A stretch of 64,000 nucleotides of DNA, taken from Planctomycetota bacterium. GTDB taxonomy: Bacteria > Planctomycetota > UBA1135 > GCA-002748355. The position numbers and the translations under genes are program-made. The DNA is taken from the NCBI GenBank assembly GCA_027021385.1, contig JALUUL010000014.1, positions 62,001 through 126,000 of the forward strand, written 5' to 3'. Positions 33,441 to 41,301 of this stretch are shown piece by piece. The notes beneath the pieces were generated by a model. That model worked only from the letters and a program-made list of their open reading frames with translations. It searched no databases and was not told the origin of the DNA. Positions within the stretch are counted from its first letter, which is position 1, and the number at the start of each line of letters is the position of its first letter.

Positions 33441-34759
33441 CCCTTCCCCGGGGACTCGTGGACCTTCCTCCTCCAGCTCGAGGGGATCCCGAGTTCCTTG
33501 CGGTACTTCGCGACCGTCCGCCGGGCGAGGTCCACGCCCTCCTTGCGGAACTCCTCGGCGATCTCCTCGTCGGACAACGGAGCCCGTCGGTCCTCCTCCT
33601 CGATCATCCCCGCCAGGCGTTCCTTGATCGCCGTCCGGGTGCGGCCCTCGCCGCCCTGTCCGGACCCGACCCCCTTTCCCCCGTCGAAGAACATCCGGAG
33701 CGGATGCACGCCGTGATCGGTCTCGACGTATTTCTCGGCGATCGCGCGGCTGACGGTCGAGAGATGGACGCCGACCGCGTCCGCGATCTCCTGCATGCCG
33801 AGGGGCCGGAGCCCTTGCACCCCCTTCTCGAGGAAGGCGCGTTGCCGCGCGAACACCGCCTCCGCGATTCGAACCAGGGTCTCCCTGCGCTGCTCGAGGG
33901 CCTGGATCAGGTCCCTGGCCTCCCCCAGGCGGGTTCGGAGGTGGCGGCGGACCTCCTTCGGAACCTTCCGGTCCCCGGCCATCCGCCGGTAGTCCTCGCG
34001 GATCGCCAACCTCGGCACGGATTCTTCGGCGAGTTGGATGACCCAGGCTCCTTCCGACCGCCGGACGACCAGGTCGGGGCGGATCGGGCGCTCGAGCAGG
34101 CGGGTGAACTCCCTTCCCGGGCAGGGGGAAAGTTCCTTCATCCTGTCGATCAAGCGGGGGAGTTCGGAGAGTTCGAGTCCCAGGGCGGCTGAGACCTTGG
34201 GTTTGCGGTTCTTGGCCAGATCAGGCAGGTGTTCCCGAAGCAGGACCACGAGGGTCTCCCGGTCCGGATCGTCCTCGGGGATCTGGGCGATCATCGATTC
34301 GATCGGGCCGGATCTCCCGATCCCCGGGGGATCCAGGGAACGGAGGAGGGCCAGGGCTTCGTCGAAGGCCTCCCCGGACACCTCTCCGAGCGCCGTCCGG
34401 GCGGCCTCTTCGTCGAGGTGGCCGTTCGGGTCGAGGCGTCCGACGAGGAAGACCGCGAGGTCGACGAGGGCGGCGGGGGCGTCCGCGAGGGCCAGCTGGC
34501 CGCAGAGATAAGTCTGCAGGTCGGGCCCGGGGGCCTCGAGGGTCTCGAGGGGGTAGCCATCCCCCTCGCGCGGAGCGAGCCGGCGTTCCCCGGGCTCCTC
34601 AGGGAGGGTCTCGAGGACCTCGTTCTCGATCAGGGCATGGTCGACCTTCGCCCACAGCGCCGGAGTCGGCATCTGCAGGATCTCGATCGCCTGGAGCATG
34701 CGGGGCAGGAGGAGCTGCCGCTGCTCCAGAATCGGACGCATTCCGAGTTCATAGTGCAT
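33437..34759 (-). CDS. rpoN: RNA polymerase sigma-54 factor
   Basis: Directs RNA polymerase to -24/-12 promoters that need AAA+ activators. The 440-residue protein has region I (LEQRQLLLPRMLQAIEILQM), an acidic region II, the core-binding and DNA-binding regions including IADAVGVHLSTVSRAIAEKYV, and the RpoN box ARRTVAKYRKELGIPSSWRRK split at its end. It is slightly short because region II is reduced. No sigma-54 activator gene is in the window. It is followed by truA (4-base overlap), hpf, ptsN and ptsH, and preceded by recR at 69 bp. Confidence 0.95.
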   Translation of the reverse strand: MHYELGMRPILEQRQLLLPRMLQAIEILQMPTPALWAKVDHALIENEVLETLPEEPGERRLAPREGDGYPLETLEAPGPDLQTYLCGQLALADAPAALVDLAVFLVGRLDPNGHLDEEAARTALGEVSGEAFDEALALLRSLDPPGIGRSGPIESMIAQIPEDDPDRETLVVLLREHLPDLAKNRKPKVSAALGLELSELPRLIDRMKELSPCPGREFTRLLERPIRPDLVVRRSEGAWVIQLAEESVPRLAIREDYRRMAGDRKVPKEVRRHLRTRLGEARDLIQALEQRRETLVRIAEAVFARQRAFLEKGVQGLRPLGMQEIADAVGVHLSTVSRAIAEKYVETDHGVHPLRMFFDGGKGVGSGQGGEGRTRTAIKERLAGMIEEEDRRAPLSDEEIAEEFRKEGVDLARRTVAKYRKELGIPSSWRRKVHESPGKG

Positions 34760-34828
34760 GTGAGGTCGCTCGACCTCTCATGCATCGACCAGCCGCCCGA
34801 AGGGCCTTGAGAACGGAGGGAGGGCGCC

Positions 34829-35425
34829 TCAGCCGAGATCGCGCCGGCCCTCGAGCGCGTCGGAGAGGATCGTGTGCTGCACCTGTGCGATCGTCGCGCC
34901 GGCCGGGATGCCTCGCGCGATCCTCGTCAGACGCAGCCCCTCCTTCTGCAGGATCTCCGCGAGCCGGTGCGCGGTGGCTTCCCCTTCGAGGTCCGGATCG
35001 GTCGCGAGCACGACCTCCCGGATCTCCTCCTTCCGGAGTCGATCGCGCAGGGAGGCAATCGTCAGGTCCTCTTCTCCGACCCCCTCGAGCGGAGCGATCC
35101 TGCCCTGGAGCACGTGGTAGAGCCCCCGGTATCCGGTCGATTCGAAGGCGGCGACCTCCCGGGGTCCCTCGACGACGAGGAGCAGGCCCCGATCCCTCTC
35201 GGGATCCCCGCAGATTCCGCAAGGATCGCAGGAATCCAGGTTCGCGCAGATCGAGCAGACCCGGACTCGGCTCCGGGCCTCCCGGATCGCGGCCGCGAGT
35301 TCGAGGGCCTCGGCCTCGGGGACGGCCATCAGGTGGTAGGCGAGACGCTCGCTCGTCACTCGGCCGATCCCCGGAAGCCGGGCCAGCGCGTGCATCAGGG
35401 TTTCGAGGGAGGCGGGACGCGCCAA
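34829..35425 (-). CDS. recR: Recombination protein RecR
   Basis: Works with RecF/RecO in loading RecA at gaps. The 198-residue protein has an N-terminal helix-hairpin-helix (LARLPGIGRVTSERLAYHL), a C4 zinc finger (CSIC followed by CGIC) and a Toprim domain (LLVVEGPREVAAFE, later ATDPDLEGEATA). It lies 16 bp after ebfC in the dnaX-ebfC-recR order. Confidence 0.95.
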   Translation of the reverse strand: MARPASLETLMHALARLPGIGRVTSERLAYHLMAVPEAEALELAAAIREARSRVRVCSICANLDSCDPCGICGDPERDRGLLLVVEGPREVAAFESTGYRGLYHVLQGRIAPLEGVGEEDLTIASLRDRLRKEEIREVVLATDPDLEGEATAHRLAEILQKEGLRLTRIARGIPAGATIAQVQHTILSDALEGRRDLG

Positions 35426-35441
35426 GAGCTTCCCTCCGGAT

Positions 35442-35759
35442 TCAGAAGTTCAACCCGGGGAGATTGAGTCCGCCCGTGACCTTGTTCATCTCCCGGGTCT
35501 CGAGATCCTTGGCCTTTTCCATCGCGTTCTTCACGGCCGCGGCGACGAGATCCTCGAGGGTCTCGACGTCTTCAGGATCGACGACCTCGGGGTCGATCTT
35601 GATCCCCATGATCTCCCGCCGGCCGTTGACATAGGCCTTGACGACACCTCCCCCGGCGCTCCCCTCCTCGATGCGCTCCTTCAGTTCGTTCTGCAGGGCC
35701 AGGATCCGGTCCTGCATCATCTTGGCCTGCTTCAGCAGGTTCATGTCTCCGCCAGCCAT
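35442..35759 (-). CDS. ebfC: YbaB/EbfC nucleoid-associated protein
   Basis: Small dimeric DNA-binding protein. The 105-residue product has NLLKQAKMMQDRILALQNEL, VKAYVNGRREIMGIKIDPEV and a C-terminal GGLNLPGLNF, all typical of the family. The ATG at 35759 has AGAAGG upstream; the longer frame reaches back into dnaX's end. It sits between dnaX and recR, its usual place. Confidence 0.93.
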   Translation of the reverse strand: MAGGDMNLLKQAKMMQDRILALQNELKERIEEGSAGGGVVKAYVNGRREIMGIKIDPEVVDPEDVETLEDLVAAAVKNAMEKAKDLETREMNKVTGGLNLPGLNF

Positions 35760-35846
35760 GCTTGCCTTCTTTCGAGGTGATCCGAAGATCCGGCGGGCGC
35801 AACCGCCGGAAGCCCCCGCACAGCAGAACGACGCCCTCACGCTTCG

Positions 35847-37583
35847 TCAAGGCCGGCGCTCGTCGTCGAGGATCCGGGCTCCGAAGAGGTCGCGGACCCT
35901 CTTTCCGGCCGGCGGCAGTTCCCCGGTCCGGCCGGGACCCTCGCCGGCATCCTTCTCCCGGGGCGGGGCCTCCGACTCCGCCGAGCCTTGGCCGTCGCCG
36001 CCCCCGCGTTCCGGAGGGGCGCCCCCCCCCCCGCCGAGTTCGATCTCGAGTTCGATCCTCGTCCCTGCGGCTTCGGCCAGGGCCTCCGCGATCCGCGCGG
36101 TTGTCGAGGCCCTCCCGAGGAGTTCCCGATCGAAGTCGCGTTCGACCGGAACGACGAGCCGAAGGCGGTCCGAACCCTGCCAGCGCGCCTCCGCCCTCGC
36201 CAGGAGGGCCCCGAGCACGCCCTTCCCCCGGGACAGGATCTCGACGGTCCGCTCCCAGGGATCCCCGGAAGCGGCGGTCCGAGGTCCCGGATCGGCCGGG
36301 GAGCTGGAGGAAGTCTCGACCGCCGCCCGCTCCGGGGGGCGGGAGGGGCCGGGAGAATCCGGAATGGACCTCGCCCCGGAAGCCGTCCCTTCAGGGACCG
36401 CTGCGTGCCGGTGCGCGAGTTCGCCGAGACTCAGGGCTTCTCGGATCCGCACGAGACGGCAAAGCGTCAGTTCGAGGAGGACCCGCCGGTCCTCAAGCGT
36501 CCGGATCCGGTCGCGGGCCATCATCAGACACTGCATCATCGCGTCCAGCGTCGCGGGATCCCGGTCCGCGGCGAGAGCCTGCAGGCGCTTCCTCCATTCT
36601 CCATCGGCCTCGACCAGGAGGCTGTCGGGACCGTCCACCCGAAGGAGGAAGCAGAGACGGCAGACCTTGAGGACCTCGCCGAGGCAGTCCCGTTCGTCCG
36701 CTCCGACCTCGACGGCCTCGGCCGCGAGTTCGAGGGCCGCCCGCTCGTTTCCGGCGAAGGCCTCCTCGAGGAAGCGGGCCGCGCGCTGCAGGCCGAGCCT
36801 CCCCTCGAGCCGGCGGAACCCCTCGAGGTCCAGGCCCTCGGCGACCGGGAGGAGGCGTTCGAGAGCCGTTTCCGCATCCCGGAGCCCCCCCATGCAGTCC
36901 GCGGCGATCTCCGCGAGGATCTCCGGGGCGATCGTGACCCCCTCGGAGGCGGCGATCCCCTCGAGGCGGCGGCGGATGTCGGATGGCCCGATCCGCCGGA
37001 ACGGCAGGACCTGGCACCGCGACCGCACGGTGTCGGGGACCTTGTGCAGTTCGGTCGTCGCGAGGATGAAGAGGACGTGGTCGGGCGGTTCCTCGAGGAT
37101 CTTGAGGAGGGCGTTGAACGCCGCCCTCGAGAGCATGTGGACCTCGTCGAGGATGAAGACCTTCTTCCGGAGCTTGAGGGGGGAGTACCCCGCCTGTTCC
37201 CGGAGATTCCGGACATCGTCCACCCCGTTGTGCGAGGCCGCGTCGATCTCGACGATGTCGGTCGCGGACCCCTCGAGGATCGCTTCGCAGGCGGGGCAGC
37301 TCCCGCAGGGTTCGGGACCGACCCCCTCCTCGCAGTTCACGGCCCGGGCGAGGATACGGGCCGAGGTCGTCTTGCCGACCCCCCGGCTTCCGCTGAAAAG
37401 GAAGGCGTGAGGAACCCTGCCCTTCTCCAGGAAGCCGCGGAGGGAACGCAGCACGGCCTCCTGGCCGACGACGTCGCCGAAGGTCGTCGGCCGGAAGCGG
37501 CGCGCGAGGACCCGGTAACGCCCCCCCCGCTCCGGAAGGTTCCCACCGTCGCCCTCGCCCTTCGGGGGCCGCTTCGAATCCAT
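35847..37583 (-). CDS. dnaX: DNA polymerase III subunits gamma and tau
   Basis: Clamp-loader ATPase. The 578-residue protein has Walker A GSRGVGKTT, a C4 zinc module (CEEG...CGSCPAC), a Walker B region DEVHMLSRAAFNALLKILEE, sensor 1 ATTELHKVPDTVRSRC, and a tau-like C-terminus with a low-complexity Pro/Gly/Glu linker. The ATG at 37583 has AGGAGG 7 nt upstream; the open frame upstream runs into the SRP RNA and tRNA genes and is not coding. No obvious slippery A-tract for a gamma frameshift is seen. Confidence 0.95.
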   Translation of the reverse strand: MDSKRPPKGEGDGGNLPERGGRYRVLARRFRPTTFGDVVGQEAVLRSLRGFLEKGRVPHAFLFSGSRGVGKTTSARILARAVNCEEGVGPEPCGSCPACEAILEGSATDIVEIDAASHNGVDDVRNLREQAGYSPLKLRKKVFILDEVHMLSRAAFNALLKILEEPPDHVLFILATTELHKVPDTVRSRCQVLPFRRIGPSDIRRRLEGIAASEGVTIAPEILAEIAADCMGGLRDAETALERLLPVAEGLDLEGFRRLEGRLGLQRAARFLEEAFAGNERAALELAAEAVEVGADERDCLGEVLKVCRLCFLLRVDGPDSLLVEADGEWRKRLQALAADRDPATLDAMMQCLMMARDRIRTLEDRRVLLELTLCRLVRIREALSLGELAHRHAAVPEGTASGARSIPDSPGPSRPPERAAVETSSSSPADPGPRTAASGDPWERTVEILSRGKGVLGALLARAEARWQGSDRLRLVVPVERDFDRELLGRASTTARIAEALAEAAGTRIELEIELGGGGGAPPERGGGDGQGSAESEAPPREKDAGEGPGRTGELPPAGKRVRDLFGARILDDERRP

Positions 37584-37621
37584 CGGCGCCTCCTGTTCCC
37601 GCCCCCCCCGGTCGGAGGGGG

Positions 37622-37757
37622 CCGCCGGTGGGTCGGAAGGACGACCAGGCGACCCGAGACATGGAGCCGCATGCTTATGGCTGCTCCGTTCCCGGCCTGA
37701 CCAGGTTCGCACCGCCCCATTGCTCGGGACCCGGCCGTCGTCCCGACCCACCGGCGG
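37622..37757 (-). ncRNA. ffs: Signal recognition particle RNA, small bacterial type
   Basis: About 136 nt. The two ends (37743-37757 and 37622-37636) pair perfectly over 15 bp. The tip holds the conserved domain IV, with ACCTGGTCAGG, then CCGGGAACGGAGCAGCC and ATAAGC, which form the Ffh-binding symmetric loop. There is no Alu domain. It starts 2 nt after the CCA end of tRNA-Ser(GGA) and lies 38 nt before dnaX, the same order as trnS-scr-dnaX in Bacillus. It must be processed from the tRNA transcript. Confidence 0.93.
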
Positions 37758-37759
37758 AT

Positions 37760-37849
<90 letters not shown>

Positions 37850-37950
37850 TCGAAGGGCAGGAAGCCTAGCGTCCCCCCCGGGACAGGCAAGCGCGCCGGA
37901 GGAGCCCTCCTTCCCGGGTCCCGCCCTCCCGGCGGGCCCCCGCGCATCGC

Positions 37951-38040
37951 TGGCGGAGAGGGGGGGATTCGAACCCCCGGATGGGAAGACCCATCACCGG
38001 ATTTCGAATCCGGCCCGTTCAGCCGCTCCGGCACCTCTCC
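37951..38040 (-). tRNA. tRNA-Ser(CGA)
   Basis: 90 nt with encoded CCA (37951-37953). Acceptor and T arms are identical to the neighbouring serine tRNA. The anticodon loop TTCGAAA gives anticodon CGA, and the variable arm has a GATGGG/CCCATC stem. It is first in the tRNA-tRNA-SRP RNA-dnaX series, with a promoter candidate about 50 nt upstream. Confidence 0.95.
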
Positions 38041-38089
38041 CTGCGGCGAGCGACGGCCGGCGGGGCTCCCGCCGGTCGAGGGAGCGGGG

Positions 38090-38118
38090 ATTCTGGAGCC
38101 GGCCCCCCCCCGAAACAA
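38090..38118 (-). promoter_or_regulatory. Promoter candidate for the tRNA-Ser/SRP RNA/dnaX operon
   Basis: TTGTTT (38118-38113) and CAGAAT (38095-38090) on the minus strand are 17 bp apart, followed by a GC-rich discriminator, as in stable-RNA promoters under stringent control. An 8-bp hairpin (38057-38075) lies in the short leader before the tRNA. Confidence 0.45.
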
Positions 38119-38235
38119 GGATCCGTTTCCCTCGAGGTCGGGCTCTCGGCTTGGGGCCTCCCTCGCCCGCCTCCTCCTCTTCGAGGCCCTTCTCTCCGCC
38201 GCTCGGCTCGGCCGCTCGGGCGGTCTCCCCCCTCC

Positions 38236-38730
38236 TCAGCGCCTGTCCTTGAAGAACTCGCGGAGCATCGCCGCGGAGAGATCGGCGTGCAGGCCCTCCT
38301 CGACGAGGCAGCGGTGGTTCAACCTCCGGTCTTCGGGAAGTCGGGCGAGGGAGGCGCAGGCGCCGAACTTCGGATCCCGCGCCGCGAAGACGATCCGGGC
38401 GACCCTGGCATGGAGGAGGGCACCCGCGCACATGAAGCAGGGTTCGAGCGTGCAATAGAGGGTCGTGCCCGGAAGGCGGCCCTCCCCCCTCGCGGCGCAG
38501 GCGGTCGTGATCGCGAGCATCTCCGCGTGAGCCGTAGGGTCCTTGAGTTCGAGACAGCGATTCCCGCATCGAGCGAGGACCCCCTCCTCCCCGACCAGGA
38601 CGGCCCCGACCGGCACCTCCTCCCGTTCGGCCGCGGCGGCGGCCTCCTCGAGAGCCATGGCCATGAACCAGGCGTCCCTCCCCTCCGGATCCTCGGGAAG
38701 ATGCAACAGAGACCTTCGGACCCCGTTCAT
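38236..38730 (-). CDS. tadA: tRNA-specific adenosine-34 deaminase
   Basis: Makes inosine at the wobble position of tRNA-Arg(ACG). The 164-residue protein has the zinc deaminase motifs: HAEM (zinc His plus proton-shuttling Glu) and EPCFMC (two zinc Cys), then the family pattern FAARDPKFGACASL. The ATG overlaps the epimerase stop by 4 bases. Confidence 0.94.
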   Translation of the reverse strand: MNGVRRSLLHLPEDPEGRDAWFMAMALEEAAAAAEREEVPVGAVLVGEEGVLARCGNRCLELKDPTAHAEMLAITTACAARGEGRLPGTTLYCTLEPCFMCAGALLHARVARIVFAARDPKFGACASLARLPEDRRLNHRCLVEEGLHADLSAAMLREFFKDRR

Positions 38731-39722
38731 CCGGCCCGCGTCCCCCGCTGCTCTCTTCCCCCCCCGGGGAGGAGACCCCGTTCGAAGTACCAGCGGGCGG
38801 TGGCGCGAAAGCCCTCGGCGTGCGGGGTCCCCGCCTCGAACCCGAGGACTTCCCGAGCGGGCTCGGGATCCCCGACCCAGGATCCCGCCCGCATCTCCCT
38901 CCACTTGTCCCAACCGAACCTGGGCGCCCGCCCCCGGAGGCGGCCGAACGCCTCTCCGCCGAGGGCCGTCAGGGCCGCGCCGAGGGCCGGCAGCCTGAGG
39001 AGCCTCGTCTCGCGGCCGACCGCCTTCCCGAGAGCCGCGAACAGGGCCCCGGTGTCGAGGGGCGGGGTCGCGACGACCGGAAGCCAGGACCGCCCCCCGC
39101 GGTCCGCGGCCGCCAGGACCGCCTCGACCAGGTCGCCGACGAAGACCAGCGAATAGGACCGAGAAGGGCCCGCCGCGACCGCGCGCCCCCGCGCGGCCAT
39201 CGCGAACAGGACCCGCACGTCCCGGTCGTAGGGCCCGTAGACGATGCCGGGCCGCAGGACGATCCAGGAGAGGCTCGTTCCAAGGAGGACCCTCTCCCCC
39301 GCGAGCTTGCTCGCCCCGTAGTTCGAGACCGGCCTGCATTCCTCGGGCGGCGCGGCGCTCCGTTCTCCGTCCTTGGAAGGCCCCGCGGCCGCCAGGGAGG
39401 AGATGTGCACGAACCTCGCCCCGGGGGCTTCCCGCTCGACGAGCCGGCAGAGAGCGGCCGTTCCTCCCTCGTTCGCCCGATACAGGGCCTCTTTCGTGAC
39501 CGCCCGGACCAACCCCGCGCAGTGCGCGACGACCTCGACCCCGTCCCCGAGCCCCGCAGGAGGATCCAACAGATCCCCCTCGACGAGGACCTCCGGGCGG
39601 AACCCCCGCCGGGCCGCCTTGGCCGGATTCCGGACGAGGGCCCGGAACGGGAGCCCGAGACGCTCGAGACGCCGACAGAGATTCGTTCCCACGAAGCCGG
39701 TGGCTCCGGTGACCAGCCACAT
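38727..39722 (-). CDS. NAD(P)-dependent epimerase/dehydratase (extended SDR)
   Basis: Short-chain dehydrogenase of the nucleotide-sugar epimerase type; substrate unknown. The 331-residue protein has the dinucleotide loop VTGATGFVGTNLCRRL at the N-terminus, DLLDPP, a VAHCAGLVR motif, the catalytic Ser in HISSLAA and the catalytic YxxxK in YGASKLAGE. The start at 39722 puts the Rossmann strand at residue 2, with GGAG 11 nt upstream; an ATG 8 codons earlier (39746) is also possible. It overlaps tadA by 4 bases. Sterol/sphingolipid-type reductases are in the same fold, so a link with the adjacent alpha-oxoamine synthase is conceivable but not shown. Confidence 0.85.
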   Translation of the reverse strand: MWLVTGATGFVGTNLCRRLERLGLPFRALVRNPAKAARRGFRPEVLVEGDLLDPPAGLGDGVEVVAHCAGLVRAVTKEALYRANEGGTAALCRLVEREAPGARFVHISSLAAAGPSKDGERSAAPPEECRPVSNYGASKLAGERVLLGTSLSWIVLRPGIVYGPYDRDVRVLFAMAARGRAVAAGPSRSYSLVFVGDLVEAVLAAADRGGRSWLPVVATPPLDTGALFAALGKAVGRETRLLRLPALGAALTALGGEAFGRLRGRAPRFGWDKWREMRAGSWVGDPEPAREVLGFEAGTPHAEGFRATARWYFERGLLPGGGREQRGTRAG

Positions 39723-39851
39723 CCGCCCTGGATCTCCTTCCCCCATGCGTTCCTCGCTCGCGGCCCCCCCCGCGGCCCGGCCTCGAGGACCCAAACAGCC
39801 CCCATCCCCCAGGTCAAGCCCTTCCCCCTCCCGGCGAAGGGATTTTTGGAT

Positions 39852-39881
39852 TTGACCGGATCTTCCCCGGGTTTCTAGGCT
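39852..39881 (+). promoter_or_regulatory. Promoter candidate for the alpha-oxoamine synthase gene
   Basis: TTGACC (39852-39857) and TAGGCT (39876-39881) are 18 bp apart on the plus strand, about 100 nt before the TTG start. The -10 is weak. The 262-bp region between the divergent genes holds nothing else recognisable. Confidence 0.35.
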
Positions 39882-39984
39882 AGGTTCTTTCGCCAACAAT
39901 GCCTGGGGACCGGGGATCCGACGGGCCGACCCGCCGGCGAGGGTTCCTTGCGTATTTCCAAAACCTGAGCCGGAGCATCCAGAT

Positions 39985-41175
39985 TTGGATCTCTTCGCCA
40001 AATGCTCCTCCTTCAGGAGGCCGGAAGAGCTGATGCAGTTGGGGATCTATCCCTACTTCCAACCCATCGCCGAAAGCGAGGGAACGGAGGTGGAGATCCA
40101 CGGCCGGCGGCTCTTGATGATCGGGAGCAACAATTATCTGGGCATCACCCATGACCCTCGGGTCCAGGAGGCCGCCGTCGAGGCCGTCCAGCGCTACGGA
40201 TCCGGCTGCACCGGCTCCCGCTTCCTGAACGGAACCCTGGAACTCCACGAGCGCCTGGAAGCCGAACTCGCGGATTTCCTCGGCCGGGAAGCGGCCCTGG
40301 TATTCACGACGGGCTTCCAGACGAACCTGGGCGTCATCTCGAGCCTCGTCGGGCGCGGGGACACGGTCTATTGCGACCGGGAGAACCATGCCTCGATCAT
40401 GGACGGGTGCCGGCTCTCCTACGGCGAGATCCTGAAGTTCCGCCACAATGACATGGAGGAACTCGGGCGCCTCCTGGCGGAGCAATCCCCGGCGCGCCGG
40501 GGAGGACAGCTCATCGTCGTGGACGGGGTGTTCTCGATGCTCGGGGACCTGGCCGACATCCCCTCGATCGTCGAACTCGCGAAACGCTTCGACGCCCGCA
40601 CCCTGATCGACGACGCCCACGCGGTCGGCGTCCTCGGGAAGACGGGGAAGGGGACGGCCGAGCACTTCGGCCTCGATTCCGAGATCGATCTGATCCTCGG
40701 CACCTTCTCGAAGAGTTTCGGCTCGATCGGGGGGTACGTCGCGGGAAACCGGGAAGTCATCTCCTACGTGAAGCACCACGCGCGGAGCATGATCTTCTCC
40801 GCCTCCCTCCCCCCCTCCTCCGTGGCCGCGACCCTGAAAGCCCTGGAGATCATCCGGACGGAGCCGGAACGACGGCGGAAGCTCCGGAAGAACGCGGATT
40901 ATCTCCGGAGGGGATTCCAGGAACTGGGATTCGACACCGGCCCCAGCAGGACCCCGATCATCCCGATCCTCGTCGGGGACCAGGAAGCCACCTTCCGCTT
41001 CTGGAGGGAGTTGTTCGAAGCAGGCCTCTTCACGAACCCCGTGACCTCCCCCGCCGTCCCGAAGGGGATGGACCTGATCCGCACCTCGGTCATGGCGACC
41101 CATTCGAGGGAGCAACTCGATCGGGTCCTCGAGACGGTGGCCCGGATCGCCCGGGAACTCCGCCTGGTCGCCTGA
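39985..41175 (+). CDS. Alpha-oxoamine synthase, serine palmitoyltransferase-like
   Basis: PLP enzyme condensing an amino acid with an acyl-CoA thioester. The 396-residue protein has DLFAKCSSFRRPEELMQLG followed by YPYFQP, IGSNNYLG, the GSGCTGSRFLNG glycine loop, DDAHAVGVLG (PLP-ring Asp) and the PLP-lysine motif GTFSKSFGSIGGYVAG. The last motif and the N-terminal YPYFQPI are typical of bacterial serine palmitoyltransferases rather than BioF or Kbl; this points to sphingolipid synthesis but is not proof. The start is TTG at 39985 with GGAG 9 nt upstream; the conserved N-terminus supports it over the ATG at 40033. No acyl-carrier protein or kinase is adjacent. Confidence 0.8.
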   Translation: MDLFAKCSSFRRPEELMQLGIYPYFQPIAESEGTEVEIHGRRLLMIGSNNYLGITHDPRVQEAAVEAVQRYGSGCTGSRFLNGTLELHERLEAELADFLGREAALVFTTGFQTNLGVISSLVGRGDTVYCDRENHASIMDGCRLSYGEILKFRHNDMEELGRLLAEQSPARRGGQLIVVDGVFSMLGDLADIPSIVELAKRFDARTLIDDAHAVGVLGKTGKGTAEHFGLDSEIDLILGTFSKSFGSIGGYVAGNREVISYVKHHARSMIFSASLPPSSVAATLKALEIIRTEPERRRKLRKNADYLRRGFQELGFDTGPSRTPIIPILVGDQEATFRFWRELFEAGLFTNPVTSPAVPKGMDLIRTSVMATHSREQLDRVLETVARIARELRLVA

Positions 41176-41206
41176 GTCCGCCTCCGGGCTCCAATCTGCG
41201 AAGAGT

Positions 41207-41235
41207 TCGACAGAGCTTCGATCCGCCTGCATAAT
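41207..41235 (+). promoter_or_regulatory. Sigma-70-type promoter for dnaE
   Basis: TCGACA (41207-41212, 5 of 6 to consensus) and CATAAT (41230-41235, 5 of 6) are 17 bp apart. The predicted start is about 60 nt before the preferred dnaE GTG. It lies just after the alpha-oxoamine synthase stop. Confidence 0.6.
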
Positions 41236-41301
41236 CGGGCGGGGCTTCCGGCACGACGACCCCTCATGGGTCGCAGGGATACCGCAAGGGAGGGAAACCA
41301 C

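Noticed and set aside
35847-37583. Possible programmed frameshift in dnaX
   Set aside because: No A-rich slippery heptamer followed by a hairpin could be found in the right region.
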